From positions 62,001 to 126,000 of the forward strand of contig NZ_MUJK01000004.1 of the NCBI RefSeq assembly GCF_002906155.1: a DNA stretch of 64,000 bases. The letters are read 5' to 3'. Every line of letters starts with the position of its first letter. The first letter of the stretch is position 1. This DNA comes from Pseudomonas laurylsulfativorans. Its GTDB lineage: Bacteria; Pseudomonadota; Gammaproteobacteria; Pseudomonadales; Pseudomonadaceae. Made by a program: the position numbers and the translations under genes. Positions 47,537 through 55,940 of the stretch are shown in pieces. The notes below the pieces were generated by a model that had not been told where the DNA came from, ran no database searches, and saw only the letters and a list, made by a program, of their open reading frames with translations.

Positions 47537-48739
47537 ATGAAAGAAGCCGTCATCGTTTCGACCGCCCGTACTCCGATCGGCAAGGCCTTTCGCGGTGCCT
47601 TCAATGACACCGAAGCCCCGCAACTGGGCGGCCACGTGGTGCGCGAAGCCGTGCGCCGCGCCGGTATCGAGCCAGGTGAAGTGGACGACGTGATCATTGG
47701 CGCCGCCGCACAGCAGGGCACCCAGTCCTATAACTTGGGTCGCCTGTGCGCGATTGCCGGCGGCTTGCCGGCATCGGTTGCCGGGATGGCCGTCGAGCGC
47801 CAGTGCTCGTCGGGCCTGATGAGTATCGCCATGGCCGCCAAAGGCATCATGTGCGACGAAATCGACATCGCCGTGGCCGGTGGCCTGGAGTCGATTTCCT
47901 TGGTGCAGAACAAGCACAAGAACCTCTATCGCAACCAGTCCGGGCTGGTGCTCGACCTCGATCCGCACGCCTACATCCCGATGATCGAAACCGCCGAGAT
48001 CGTCTCCGCACGCTATGGCATCTCCCGCGACGAGCAGGACGAGTACAGCTACCAGAGCCAGCTGCGTACCGCACAGGCCCAGAGCGCCGGGCGCTTCGAC
48101 CGCGAACTGGCGCCGCTGACCAGCCGCAAGGCACTGTTCGACAAGGCCACCGGTGAAACCAGTTTTGAGTCCGTCACCTTGCTGCGCGACGAGTGCAACC
48201 GTATCGACACCACCCTCGAGAGCTTGAAGGCGTTGGAGCCGGTATGGCCGGGTGGTCAGTGGAGCGAAAAGGGGCGGTTCATCACCGCCGGCAATGCCTC
48301 GCAGTTGTCCGATGGTGCGTCGGCTTCGGTATTGATGAGCGCGAAAATGGCCGAGAAACGTGGCCTGGAACCCCTGGGGATCTATCGCGGCATGGCGGTC
48401 GCCGGCTGCAACTCCGACGAGATGGGCATCGGCCCGATCTACGCGATTCCCAAGTTGCTCAAGCGCCACGGCCTGACCATGGATCACATCGGCCTCTGGG
48501 AGTTGAACGAAGCGTTCGCCTGTCAGGTGCTGTACTGCCGCGACACCCTGGGCATTCCGGCCGAGCGTCTGAACGTCAACGGCGGGGCGATTTCCATCGG
48601 CCATCCATTCGGCATGTCCGGGGCGCGCATGGTCGGCCATGCGCTGGTCGAAGGTCAGCGTCGCGGCTTGCGTTACGTCGTGGTGAGCATGTGCATCGGT
48701 GGCGGCATGGGCGCGGCAGCCTTGTTCGAGGTGGTCTGA
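47537..48739 (+). CDS. Thiolase (acetyl-CoA acyltransferase), FadA6-like
   Basis: Degradative thiolase of 400 residues that cleaves 3-ketoacyl-CoA with CoA. Acyl-accepting C90 is in VERQCSSGLM, H356 in GGAISIGHPFGMSGARM and base C386 in SMCIGGGMG. The N-terminus EAVIVSTARTPIGKAFRG is typical. Based on neighbours it serves the final steps of C/D-ring or side-chain beta-oxidation. ATG 47537 has AGGAA upstream. The stop codon overlaps the ketosteroid isomerase region without a gap (TGAATG). Confidence 0.9.
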   Translation: MKEAVIVSTARTPIGKAFRGAFNDTEAPQLGGHVVREAVRRAGIEPGEVDDVIIGAAAQQGTQSYNLGRLCAIAGGLPASVAGMAVERQCSSGLMSIAMAAKGIMCDEIDIAVAGGLESISLVQNKHKNLYRNQSGLVLDLDPHAYIPMIETAEIVSARYGISRDEQDEYSYQSQLRTAQAQSAGRFDRELAPLTSRKALFDKATGETSFESVTLLRDECNRIDTTLESLKALEPVWPGGQWSEKGRFITAGNASQLSDGASASVLMSAKMAEKRGLEPLGIYRGMAVAGCNSDEMGIGPIYAIPKLLKRHGLTMDHIGLWELNEAFACQVLYCRDTLGIPAERLNVNGGAISIGHPFGMSGARMVGHALVEGQRRGLRYVVVSMCIGGGMGAAALFEVV

Positions 48740-49129
48740 ATGATCAGCGCACAACAAATCCAGGCGACCATGGGGCGTTATGTGGAACTGGTGGATGCCG
48801 GCGACATCGAAGGCATCCTCGCGCTCTACGCTAACGATGCCACCGTTGAAGACCCGGTCGGCCACGCGCCATTGCAGGGTATCGACGCCATCGCGCGCTT
48901 TTACCGTGAAGGGTTGGGGGCGATGAAGGTCTCCGCGACCCAGACCGGGCCGGTGCGCGCGACGCTCAACGGTTGCGGCGCGATGCCGTTTCGGGTCGAC
49001 ATGGAGTGGGGCGGGCAACCGTGCTCGCTGCATGTGATCGACGTGATGGAGTTCAACGCCGACGGCCAGATTCGCTCGATGAAAGCCTTCTGGAGTGAGG
49101 TCAACGTGACGGCGCGAGGTGAAGTATGA
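48740..49129 (+). CDS. ksi: Delta5-3-ketosteroid isomerase
   Basis: Moves the C5-C6 double bond of 3-oxo-delta5 steroids to C4-C5. The protein has 129 residues (known enzymes 125 and 131). Tyr14 (GRYVELVDAGD), Asp38 (NDATVEDPVG) and Asp101 (HVIDVMEF) correspond to the catalytic Tyr, general-base Asp and oxyanion Asp of the Comamonas and P. putida enzymes. Further shared runs are TGPVRA, NGCGAMPFRV and FWSEVNV. The similarity to P. putida KSI, recalled from memory, is far above the general NTF2-fold background. Starts directly after the thiolase stop and overlaps the next gene by 4 bp. Confidence 0.93.
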   Translation: MISAQQIQATMGRYVELVDAGDIEGILALYANDATVEDPVGHAPLQGIDAIARFYREGLGAMKVSATQTGPVRATLNGCGAMPFRVDMEWGGQPCSLHVIDVMEFNADGQIRSMKAFWSEVNVTARGEV

Positions 49130-49560
49130 GTCTGGAGCAGCGAATCGCCCGGCTGGAAGCCCTTGAAGAGATCCGCCAGCTCAAGCATCGCTACCTCAAT
49201 GCCTGCGATCTCAAGCAGGTCGAGGTGATTGCCGACTGCTTTGCCGACGGTGAAGTGCTGATCGATTACGGTCCGTTGGGGATTTTTCGTGAGCGCGACA
49301 GTTTTGTCGCGCTGTACCGCGAACTGGCCTGTCATGAGCGGGTGATCGACCTGCATCACGGCGCCAATCCCGAAATCGAGGTCCTGAACGAGAATCAGGC
49401 CCAGGGTCGTTGGGCCCTGTGGTATTTCAACCTGGACGGCGAGAGCGGGGCGACGCGGCAGCTGGGTGGGTTCTATCAGGACCGTTACCAGCGTATCGCC
49501 GGGCAATGGAAGATTGTCAGCACCTGCTTCCGCGCTCACTCGGAAGTGGCGCGCTCCTGA
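49126..49560 (+). CDS. SnoaL/NTF2-fold protein resembling bile-acid dehydratase BaiE
   Basis: Protein of 144 residues with an N-terminal helix (SLEQRIARLEALEEIRQLKH) and cone fold. Y23, H77/H78 (DLHHGANPEIEV) and the segments QGRWALWYF and GGFYQDRYQRIAGQWKI align by eye with BaiE, the 7-alpha-dehydratase of gut clostridia, and with hydroxysteroid dehydratases of bile-salt degraders. It may therefore dehydrate a hydroxylated steroid such as a 7-hydroxy bile acid derivative. Coupled by ATGA overlap to ksi, it ends the operon. A plain binding or isomerase role remains possible. Confidence 0.65.
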   Translation: MSLEQRIARLEALEEIRQLKHRYLNACDLKQVEVIADCFADGEVLIDYGPLGIFRERDSFVALYRELACHERVIDLHHGANPEIEVLNENQAQGRWALWYFNLDGESGATRQLGGFYQDRYQRIAGQWKIVSTCFRAHSEVARS

Positions 49561-49575
49561 AGAGCGCCGCAATCC

Positions 49576-49642
49576 CTGTAGGAGCTGGCTTGCCAGCGAT
49601 GACGGTGTGTCAGGCAACATTGATGTTGGATGTGCTGACAGC
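49576..49642. repeat. Half REPIN whose spacer enters the next gene
   Basis: CTGTAGGAGCTGGCTTGCCA is followed by GTGTCAGGCAACATTGATGT TGGATGTGCTGAC, the spacer found in two REPINs at 55,115-55,323. The inverted partner is missing, and the spacer forms the 3' end of the gene at 49,610. Confidence 0.8.
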
Positions 49643-50104
49643 CATATCCGGATTCTGCGTGCGGCCGGTTTCGTAGAAGGCCTTGAGGTTCTCGGCGATC
49701 TGCTGCACGACCTTGTTGAAGGCCTTGGCCAGCAACTTTTCAAACAGCCTGCCACCGCGCAGGCTGTAACTCATTTGCAGGGTGATGCGGGTCGCGTTGC
49801 CTTCGGCTTGCAAGGCATAACTGAAACTCGCCTCGCGAAACGGAAAGGGCGAGTCATTGCTGCCCTTGTGCAACCGCAGCACGAACCCCGTGCCTTCCCG
49901 CCACTGCACCACACTTTCATCCAGATACTGACCGCCCTTGCGCAACACCCGGCGGCTGGCGCCGACGCCTTCGTGATCGCCGGGATGAAACTGGCAACCG
50001 GTCAACCCCGGCACATAGTGCGGGGCGAGGCTCAGGTCGCGCAGTTTGGCCCAGGCTGCTTGTGGCGTGAGGTTCAGCAATACGCTGTGGCTGGCTACGG
50101 GCAT
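49610..50104 (-). CDS. SRPBCC (START-like) fold protein
   Basis: Soluble protein of 164 residues with the hydrophobic-ligand-binding START/SRPBCC fold (HSVLLNLTPQAAWAKLRDLS; CQFHPGDHEGVGASRRVLRK; TRITLQMSYSLRGGRLFEKL). In this cluster it could bind or process a steroid, but no catalytic residues are clear. The last ten or so residues (AVSTSNINVA) and the stop codon are encoded by REPIN spacer sequence, so the natural C-terminus was probably replaced. Start ATG 50104 has AGAGGAC upstream. The SDR gene ends 13 bp upstream; the two form an operon. Confidence 0.75.
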   Translation of the reverse strand: MPVASHSVLLNLTPQAAWAKLRDLSLAPHYVPGLTGCQFHPGDHEGVGASRRVLRKGGQYLDESVVQWREGTGFVLRLHKGSNDSPFPFREASFSYALQAEGNATRITLQMSYSLRGGRLFEKLLAKAFNKVVQQIAENLKAFYETGRTQNPDMAVSTSNINVA

Positions 50105-50117
50105 GTCGAAAGTCCTC

Positions 50118-50894
50118 TTATGAATGGGATTGGGCCGCGTCGAGAAACGCCGGACGCTCACCCGCGCCATGCACTGCGATATCCGCGCCGCTGACGTAAC
50201 GGGCCAGCTTCGAGGCCAGGTACAGGCAGGTGTCGCCAATGTCTTGCGGGGTGGCCAGGCGTTGCAGCGGAATGGTCGCCGCCACCCGGGCAATGCCCGC
50301 GTCGTCACCATAATGCATGGCTGCCTGCTCGGTGAGAATCAGCCCGGCGGTCACGGCGTTGACCCGCACCTTCGGCGCCCATTCCACCGCCAGCGATGTG
50401 GTCAGGTTCAACAGCCCGGCCTTGGCTGCGCCATAAGCGGCGGTGCCGGGGGAAGGGCGGGTGGCGCTGACGCTGCAGATGTTGATGATCGCACCGCCAT
50501 CGGCCTGGGCCTGCATCACCTGGTTGGCTTGCTGGCACAGGTTCAGTGGCGCGATCAGGTTCAGACGGATGATCGCTTCGCTGAAACGCGGCGAGGCCGT
50601 TGCGGCATCGGCATTCGGCGAGCCACCGGCGTTGTTGACCAGCACGTCGAGGCGACCGAAGCGCTCGACGATCTGTGCGATCAGGCCTGCGGATTGCTCG
50701 ACATCGCGCAGGTCACAGGCCAGGAACAACGCTTCGCGCCCGCCGCTGGCAGGCAAGGTCTGCGGGGCTTCGCGACCGCAGATCACCACCTCGGCGCCGC
50801 ATTCGAGAAAGCGCTGGCTGATGCCGCGACCCACACCTTTGCCACCGCCGGTGACCAGTACCACTTTGCCGCGAAAGTCCATCGGATCAAGCAT
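50118..50894 (-). CDS. Short-chain dehydrogenase/reductase of the steroid cluster
   Basis: NAD(P)-dependent dehydrogenase of 258 residues. The cofactor loop is TGGGKGVGRG, then NNAGGSPN, with catalytic S-Y-K in CSVSATRPSPGTAAYGAAKA. C-terminal segment ARYVSGADIAVHGAGERP is typical of classical SDRs. Neighbours suggest a hydroxysteroid or hydroxyacyl-CoA dehydrogenase, position unknown. Start 50894 has AGAGA nearby; ATG 50882 is an alternative. A candidate operator (site 2) lies 62 bp upstream. Confidence 0.82.
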   Translation of the reverse strand: MLDPMDFRGKVVLVTGGGKGVGRGISQRFLECGAEVVICGREAPQTLPASGGREALFLACDLRDVEQSAGLIAQIVERFGRLDVLVNNAGGSPNADAATASPRFSEAIIRLNLIAPLNLCQQANQVMQAQADGGAIINICSVSATRPSPGTAAYGAAKAGLLNLTTSLAVEWAPKVRVNAVTAGLILTEQAAMHYGDDAGIARVAATIPLQRLATPQDIGDTCLYLASKLARYVSGADIAVHGAGERPAFLDAAQSHS

Positions 50895-50956
50895 GGGGAT
50901 TCTCTTTTTCGTCGCTCGGGAATGCCGTCGATGCTAGGTCGGCCGTCTTGGCAGGC

Positions 50957-50976
50957 CTACGTCCGATGAGACTAGA
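50957..50976. promoter_or_regulatory. Candidate steroid-cluster operator, site 2
   Basis: Minus strand TCTAGTCTCATCGGACGTAG; differs from the consensus mainly at the third C of the left half. It is 62 bp before the SDR start. Confidence 0.6.
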
Positions 50977-50981
50977 AACGG

Positions 50982-51082
50982 TGTAGGAGCGAGCTTGCTC
51001 GCGATGGACGTCAACGATAACGCGTAAAACCTGATACCCCGCGCTGTCCTGGCCTCCATCGCGAGCAAGCTCGCTCCTACAG
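50982..51082. repeat. REPIN between divergent steroid operons
   Basis: TGTAGGAGCGAGCTTGCTCG and inverted copy; spacer has GGACGTCAACGATAACGCGT. It sits exactly between operator sites 2 and 6 and so separates the two divergent promoters. Confidence 0.88.
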
Positions 51083-51089
51083 GTGGGGG

Positions 51090-51109
51090 GGTAGTCCTGT
51101 TGGACGATG
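51090..51109. promoter_or_regulatory. Candidate steroid-cluster operator, site 6
   Basis: GGTAGTCCTGTTGGACGATG, with a perfect GTCC-N4-GGAC core, 59 bp before the meta-cleavage operon start. GAATAAT, a possible -10 element, begins about 20 bp downstream. Confidence 0.7.
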
Positions 51110-51168
51110 TTGATGGCCCAGGCCCTCGGAATAATTCGAGCTACAACAACAGGCCGGGAGGACACCTT

Positions 51169-52011
51169 ATGGGCGCTTCAGCGCAAGGGCACTTCGTTAC
51201 GCTGCCGGATGGTTTGCAGCTGCGCTATGTGGATATAAGCGGGAAGGATGGCGGCAACGGCGAACCCGTGATTTTCATCCATGGCAGCGGGCCGGGCGCC
51301 AGCGGTCACAGCAACTTCAAGCAGAACTACCCTGCGTTCGCCGAGGCCGGTTACCGGGTTATCGTTCCCGACTTGCCGGGCTACGGCGCTTCGGACAAGC
51401 CCGAGACCCTCTACACCCTGGATTTCTTCGTTGCCGCGCTGAACGGTCTGCTCGACGCCCTGGACATTCAGCGCTGCGTGCTGGTCGGCAACTCCCTGGG
51501 CGGCGCGATCGCGATCAAACTGGCCCTCGACCAACCGCAACGTATCAGTCGTCTGGTGCTGATGGCGCCCGGTGGCCTGATGGAGAAAGAACAGTATTAC
51601 CTGCAAATGGAAGGCATCCAGAAAATGGGCGCGGCCTTCGCCAAAGGTGAACTGAACGACGCGGCAGGCATGCGTCGCCTGCTGGCCCTGCAACTGTTCG
51701 ACGAAAGCCTGATCAGCGACGAAACGGTCAACGAGCGCGTGGCGGTGGTGCAACAGCAACCGGTGTGCGTGCTGTCGACCATGCAGGTGCCGAACATGAC
51801 CACGCGTCTGGGCGAGCTGCAGTGTCCGATCCTCGGTTTCTGGGGCATGAACGACAAGTTCTGCCCGTCCTCCGGGGCCCAGACCATGCTCGATAACTGC
51901 TCCGGCATCCGCTTCGTGATGCTCAGCGAGTGCGGGCATTGGGTCCAGGTCGAGCACCGTGACTTTTTCAACCGCCAGTGCCTGGCATTTTTTCAGGAGG
52001 CCCGCGGATGA
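51169..52011 (+). CDS. Meta-cleavage C-C bond hydrolase (TesD/HsaD/MhpC family)
   Basis: Alpha/beta hydrolase of 280 residues that cuts the ring-opened meta-cleavage product. The oxyanion segment is FIHGSGPGASGHSNF, characteristic of BphD/MhpC enzymes. The triad is S109 (VGNSLGGA), D229 (WGMNDKFCP) and H257 (SECGHWVQ). In the steroid pathway the product is 9,17-dioxo-disecoandrostanoate plus 2-hydroxyhexa-2,4-dienoate; the general context favours TesD. GGGAGG precedes ATG 51169. It is the first gene of a four-gene operon. Confidence 0.88.
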   Translation: MGASAQGHFVTLPDGLQLRYVDISGKDGGNGEPVIFIHGSGPGASGHSNFKQNYPAFAEAGYRVIVPDLPGYGASDKPETLYTLDFFVAALNGLLDALDIQRCVLVGNSLGGAIAIKLALDQPQRISRLVLMAPGGLMEKEQYYLQMEGIQKMGAAFAKGELNDAAGMRRLLALQLFDESLISDETVNERVAVVQQQPVCVLSTMQVPNMTTRLGELQCPILGFWGMNDKFCPSSGAQTMLDNCSGIRFVMLSECGHWVQVEHRDFFNRQCLAFFQEARG

Positions 52012-52799
52012 GCGTGCAATTGCGCCGTGAGTTCGGCGAAGAGCTTTATCAGGCGCTGCTCAGCGGCTCCACCCTGGCGCCGCTGACCGAGCGCTGGCCG
52101 TCGATCAGCATCGAAGACGCCTATCACATTTCCCTGTACGCCATTGAGCGTCGGGTGGCGGCCGGTGACCAGATCGTCGGCAAGAAAATCGGCGTCACCT
52201 CGGCGGCAGTGCAGCAGATGCTCAACGTGCATCAGCCGGATTTCGGCTTCATCACGCGGCAGATGTCGTTCGATGACGACGCGCAGATTTCCCTGTCCGC
52301 CAACAAACTGATCCAGCCCCGCGCCGAGGGCGAGATCGCCTTCAAGCTCAAGCATGATCTGGTCGGCCCAGGCATCACCGAAGCCGACGTGCTGGACGCC
52401 ACCGAATACGTGATGCCGTGCTTCGAGATCGTCGACTCGCGGATTCACGATTGGCGCATCCGCATCCAGGACACCGTGGCCGACAACGCCTCCTGTGGTG
52501 TGTTCGTGTTGGGCGACAGCAAGGTCGATCCCCGTGAACTGGACCTGCCGAACTTGCGCATGCGCGTGTTCAAGAACGGAGAGCCGCTGAGTGAAGGCCT
52601 GGGTTCGGCAGTGCAGGGCAACCCGTTGACGGCCGTGGCCTGGCTGGCCAACACCCTGGGCGCTTTCGGCATTCCGTTCAAGGCCGGGGAAATCATCCTC
52701 TCCGGCTCCCTGGTACCGCTGGAACCGGCCCGTGCCGGCGACCTTTTTTCGCTGACTATCGATGGCCTGGGCAGTGCCCGGGTGTCTTTCTGCGCCTGA
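52008..52799 (+). CDS. 2-hydroxypenta/hexa-2,4-dienoate hydratase (TesE/MhpD family)
   Basis: Hydratase of 263 residues that adds water to 2-hydroxydienoate to give 4-hydroxy-2-oxoacid. Family features are GKKIGVTSAAVQQMLNVHQP, PRAEGEIAFKLKHDL (metal-binding glutamates) and CFEIVDSRIHDWRI. ATG 52008 overlaps the hydrolase stop (ATGA). An upstream ATG-like codon at 51978 is not needed. In steroid catabolism the substrate is the six-carbon fragment from ring A. Confidence 0.9.
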   Translation: MSVQLRREFGEELYQALLSGSTLAPLTERWPSISIEDAYHISLYAIERRVAAGDQIVGKKIGVTSAAVQQMLNVHQPDFGFITRQMSFDDDAQISLSANKLIQPRAEGEIAFKLKHDLVGPGITEADVLDATEYVMPCFEIVDSRIHDWRIRIQDTVADNASCGVFVLGDSKVDPRELDLPNLRMRVFKNGEPLSEGLGSAVQGNPLTAVAWLANTLGAFGIPFKAGEIILSGSLVPLEPARAGDLFSLTIDGLGSARVSFCA

Positions 52800-52817
52800 C
52801 TTTTGGAGTTTGACCCC

Positions 52818-53726
52818 ATGAGCAAAAAACTCAGAGCGGCCATTATCGGCCCGGGTAACATCGGCACCGATCTGCTGATGAAAATGTGCCGATCGCAATG
52901 GATCGAGCCGGTGTGGATGGTGGGTGTCGACCCCGAATCCGAAGGCCTGAAACGTGCTCGGGAAATGGGCATCAAAACCACCGCCGGTGGTGTCGATGGC
53001 TTGTTGCCGCACGTGCTCGACGATGACATTCGCATCGCCTTCGACGCCACCTCGGCTTACGTACACGCGGAAAACAGCCGCAAGCTCAACGAGCTCGGGG
53101 TGATCATGATCGATCTCACGCCGGCGGCCATCGGCCCGTACTGCGTGCCGCCGGTCAACCTCAAGGAGCACGCGTCGAGCCTGGCGATGAACGTCAATAT
53201 GGTCACTTGCGGTGGCCAGGCAACCATCCCGATGGTGGCGGCGGTGTCTCGGGTGCAACCGGTGAGCTACGGCGAGATCGTCGCGACGGTGTCCTCCGGT
53301 TCGGTCGGCCCGGGCACGCGGCAGAACATCGATGAATTCACCCGCACCACCGCCGGTGCGGTGGAGAAGATCGGCGGCGCTCGACGCGGCAAGGCGATCA
53401 TCGTGATCAACCCGGCCGAGCCGCCGCTGATGATGCGCGACACCATCCATTGCCTGACCGATGACGAGCCGAACCAGGACGCGATCCGCACCTCGGTGCT
53501 GGAGATGGTCCGCGAGGTGCAGCGCTATGTGCCCGGCTACAAGCTGATCAACGGGCCGGTGTTCGACGGGCGCAAGGTGTCGATCTTCATCGAGGTCGAA
53601 GGCCTCGGCGATTTCCTGCCCAAGTCCGCCGGCAACCTCGACATCATGACCGCCGCCGGTTTGCGCACGGCCGAGATGTTCGCCGAAGAAGCCCACAAGG
53701 GCACCCTGCAACTGCCCGTCCGTTGA
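52818..53726 (+). CDS. Acetaldehyde/propanal dehydrogenase (CoA-acylating)
   Basis: NAD+-dependent enzyme of 302 residues that converts the aldehyde from the aldolase to acyl-CoA. The nucleotide-binding motif is [14 protein letters not shown] and the catalytic C131 is in [11 protein letters not shown]. It forms a channeling complex with the aldolase encoded next (14-bp gap). For the steroid ring-A fragment the aldehyde would be propanal, giving propionyl-CoA; the DmpF/MhpF relatives use acetaldehyde. GGAG lies 9 bp before ATG 52818. Confidence 0.93.
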   Translation: MSKKLRAAIIGPGNIGTDLLMKMCRSQWIEPVWMVGVDPESEGLKRAREMGIKTTAGGVDGLLPHVLDDDIRIAFDATSAYVHAENSRKLNELGVIMIDLTPAAIGPYCVPPVNLKEHASSLAMNVNMVTCGGQATIPMVAAVSRVQPVSYGEIVATVSSGSVGPGTRQNIDEFTRTTAGAVEKIGGARRGKAIIVINPAEPPLMMRDTIHCLTDDEPNQDAIRTSVLEMVREVQRYVPGYKLINGPVFDGRKVSIFIEVEGLGDFLPKSAGNLDIMTAAGLRTAEMFAEEAHKGTLQLPVR

Positions 53727-53739
53727 GTGGAGAATCCCG

Positions 53740-54774
53740 ATGAATTTGCAAGGTAAGAGCGTCCGTCTGCACGACATGAGCCTGCGCGACGGCATGCACG
53801 CCAAACAGCACCAGATCAGTATCGAACAAATGGTCTCGGTGGCCACCGGCCTCGATGCGGCCGGCGTGCCGCTGATCGAAATCACCCATGGCGATGGCCT
53901 CGGCGGGGCGTCGCTTAACTACGGTTTCCCGGCCCACAGCGACGAGGAATATTTCGCCGCAGTGATCCCGAAGATGAAGCAGGCCAAGGTCTCGGCCCTG
54001 TTGTTGCCGGGGATCGGCACCCTCGATCACCTGAAAATGGCCCATGAGCATGGCGTCTCGACCATTCGCGTGGCTACGCACTGCACCGAGGCGGACGTGT
54101 CCGGCCAGCATATCGGCATGTCAGCGAAGATGGGCCTGGACACCGTCGGCTTCCTGATGATGGCGCACATGGTCAGCCCGGAGAAACTGCTGGAGCAGGC
54201 GCGCCTGATGGAAAGCTACGGCGCCAATTGCATCTACTGCACCGACTCGGCCGGCTACATGCTGCCCGATGAAGTGACGCAAAAGATCGGTGCCCTGCGC
54301 GCCGGGTTGAATGCCGGGACTGAAGTCGGTTTCCACGGTCATCACAACATGGGCATGGCCATCGCCAACTCACTGGCGGCCATCGAGGCCGGTGCTGCGC
54401 GGATCGACGGCTCGGTGGCAGGCCTTGGCGCGGGAGCGGGCAACACGCCGCTGGAAGTGTTCGTCGCGGTGCTGGAGCGCATGGGCGTCAACAGTGGTGT
54501 CGACCTGTACAAGATCATGGACGTCGCCGAGGACCTGGTGGTGCCGATGATGGACCAGCCGATCCGCCTGGATCGTGATGCCCTGACGCTGGGTTATGCC
54601 GGGGTCTACAGCTCGTTCCTGCTGTTCGCCAAACGGGCTGAGCAGAAGTACGGCATTGCTGCCCGTGAGCTGCTGGTGGAGTTGGGGCGGCGTGGCACGG
54701 TGGGTGGTCAGGAAGACATGATCGAAGACCTGGCGTTAACCTTGTCGCGGGCGCGGGGCGTGTTGCCGACCTGA
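53740..54774 (+). CDS. dmpG: 4-hydroxy-2-oxovalerate/hexanoate aldolase
   Basis: Metal-dependent class II aldolase of 344 residues that splits 4-hydroxy-2-oxoacid into pyruvate and an aldehyde. Catalytic and metal residues are seen in [10 protein letters not shown] (R16, D17, H20), and metal histidines in [12 protein letters not shown]. The C-terminal helical part ([20 protein letters not shown]) contacts the dehydrogenase partner. It ends the operon, followed by a strong terminator 6 bp on. The steroid name would be TesG/HsaF. Confidence 0.93.
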   Translation: MNLQGKSVRLHDMSLRDGMHAKQHQISIEQMVSVATGLDAAGVPLIEITHGDGLGGASLNYGFPAHSDEEYFAAVIPKMKQAKVSALLLPGIGTLDHLKMAHEHGVSTIRVATHCTEADVSGQHIGMSAKMGLDTVGFLMMAHMVSPEKLLEQARLMESYGANCIYCTDSAGYMLPDEVTQKIGALRAGLNAGTEVGFHGHHNMGMAIANSLAAIEAGAARIDGSVAGLGAGAGNTPLEVFVAVLERMGVNSGVDLYKIMDVAEDLVVPMMDQPIRLDRDALTLGYAGVYSSFLLFAKRAEQKYGIAARELLVELGRRGTVGGQEDMIEDLALTLSRARGVLPT

Positions 54775-54780
54775 TTATCG

Positions 54781-54826
54781 CGGCCATAAAAAAACCACCG
54801 ATGATTCGGTGGTTTTTTTATGGCCG
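54781..54826. terminator. Bidirectional terminator, perfect 21-bp inverted repeat
   Basis: CGGCCATAAAAAAACCACCG plus A is exactly mirrored after a TGAT loop. Stem ACCACCGA/TCGGTGGT has T7 on each strand, so it serves both the aldolase operon and the convergent small gene. Confidence 0.93.
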
Positions 54827-54839
54827 GTGGAAACCGTGC

Positions 54840-55007
54840 TCAAGGCAGCAGATTGCGCACCACTGGCGGATAACAATTGATCGCCGTGCTCGAACAGCTG
54901 AAGTAGGCCGTGCTCGGTCGGTAGGCTTCGTTCTTGAACAGTTGGCACAGACTGGTGGAAGCACCGGCACAGAGGATGATGAACAGAGCACAAGTAGATT
55001 TGCGCAT
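54840..55007 (-). CDS. Small exported cysteine-containing protein, 55 residues
   Basis: MRKSTCALFIILCAGASTSL is a plausible signal peptide. The mature part, about 35 residues, is CQLFKNEAYRPSTAYFSCSS then TAINCYPPVV, with three cysteines besides those in the signal. I recognise no family. Support: GAGA-type ribosome site, a shared terminator immediately downstream, and operator site 5 located 61 bp upstream in the same geometry as the catabolic operons. That makes it a probable member of the steroid regulon, perhaps periplasmic. Confidence 0.55.
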   Translation of the reverse strand: MRKSTCALFIILCAGASTSLCQLFKNEAYRPSTAYFSCSSTAINCYPPVVRNLLP

Positions 55008-55068
55008 GATGAGTCTCGACACGGTTTTATTGTTGTAGAGACAGGTTATGGCGGCGGCGCGGGAGTGG

Positions 55069-55088
55069 CTTCGTCCGAATGGACTAGG
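55069..55088. promoter_or_regulatory. Candidate steroid-cluster operator, site 5
   Basis: Minus strand CCTAGTCCATTCGGACGAAG, perfect GTCC-N4-GGAC core. 61 bp before the small exported protein start; CATAAC about 20 bp downstream may be a -10. Confidence 0.68.
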
Positions 55089-55114
55089 TGATCGATTTGA
55101 AGCTGTCCCGCCCC

Positions 55115-55323
55115 CTGTAGGAGCTGGCTTGCCAGCGATGGCGGCATGTCAGGCAACATTGATGTTGGGTGTGCCGGCCTCATCGCAGGCAAGCCAGCTC
55201 CCACCCGGGATTTGTGCCTGGCGCCAGTCCCCTGTAGGAGCGAGCTTGCTCGCGATGGCGGCATGTCAGGCAACATTGATGTTGGCTGTGCCGGCCTCTT
55301 CGCGAGCAAGCCCGCTCCCACAG
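55115..55323. repeat. Two tandem REPINs with same spacer, different heads
   Basis: First head GGAGCTGGCTTGCCAGC, second GGAGCGAGCTTGCTCGC. Both enclose GGCGGCATGTCAGGCAACAT TGATGTTGG and TGTGCCGGCCTC. Spacer identity with head difference shows exchange or conversion between REP types. Confidence 0.9.
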
Positions 55324-55337
55324 GATTCTACGGTGTG

Positions 55338-55886
55338 TCAAACGCGCCGGGCGAGGGCACCCATGGCCATGAACAGTGCGGCAATCGCCCGTGCTTCATG
55401 CAGTTCGCCACGGGCTACCAGTTCGGGGATTTGCGCCAGGGGGACACGCAGGCACTCCAGGGGTTCGGGTTCGTCACCCTCCAGTTGGCAGGGGGTCAGT
55501 TGTTCGGCCAGTACCACCCGGTAGCGGTGGCACAGGTGCCCAGGTGCCAGGGTCAGTTCGCCCAGTTCGGTGAGGCGTTCGGCGCGCATGCCGACTTCTT
55601 CGCTCAGTTCGCGCTGCGCCGCCTGCAAGTAGTCTTCATCGGGCTCCGCGCCGCCCTTGGGCAGGCCGAGTATGGTTTTTTCCACACCGACCGCGTATTC
55701 GCGCACCAGCAACACGTGCTGTGGATCGGGCATCGCCACCAGCATCACCGAGCGATAACCGGTGCCGCGCAGGCGTTCATAGACCCGCTGCTGGCCGTTG
55801 CTGAATTGCAGGTGCAGGGCTTCGATCTGAAAGTGGCCACTTTGCGCCAGCAGTTCAGTCTTTAGGATGGTTGGGCAGTTGCGCAT
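55338..55886 (-). CDS. NUDIX hydrolase, NudE-like, within the steroid block
   Basis: Soluble 182-residue hydrolase of nucleoside diphosphate linkages. The Nudix box runs from GGAEPDEDY to RELSEEVGM (residues 79-100) with all metal-binding glutamates. The N-terminal part VYERLRGTGYRSVMLVAM resembles NudE (ADP-ribose, NADH, Ap3A), but the sequence differs clearly from the usual Pseudomonas NudE that I recall. ATG 55886 has AGGGGA upstream; upstream extension is unsupported. Operator site 3 lies 54 bp upstream, so it may belong to the regulon, for instance to cleave CoA or NAD derivatives. That role is inference. Confidence 0.8.
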   Translation of the reverse strand: MRNCPTILKTELLAQSGHFQIEALHLQFSNGQQRVYERLRGTGYRSVMLVAMPDPQHVLLVREYAVGVEKTILGLPKGGAEPDEDYLQAAQRELSEEVGMRAERLTELGELTLAPGHLCHRYRVVLAEQLTPCQLEGDEPEPLECLRVPLAQIPELVARGELHEARAIAALFMAMGALARRV

Positions 55887-55940
55887 GGGGCAGTCCCCTG
55901 TTTGGGATAAGGACACTGTGCGCTGTACAACGGGGGCCGC

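Noticed and set aside
51993..53885. 630-codon minus-strand frame opposite the hydratase and aldehyde dehydrogenase genes
   Set aside because: Both plus-strand genes are clear enzymes with intact motifs; the antisense product is His/Arg/Gln rich with no domain.
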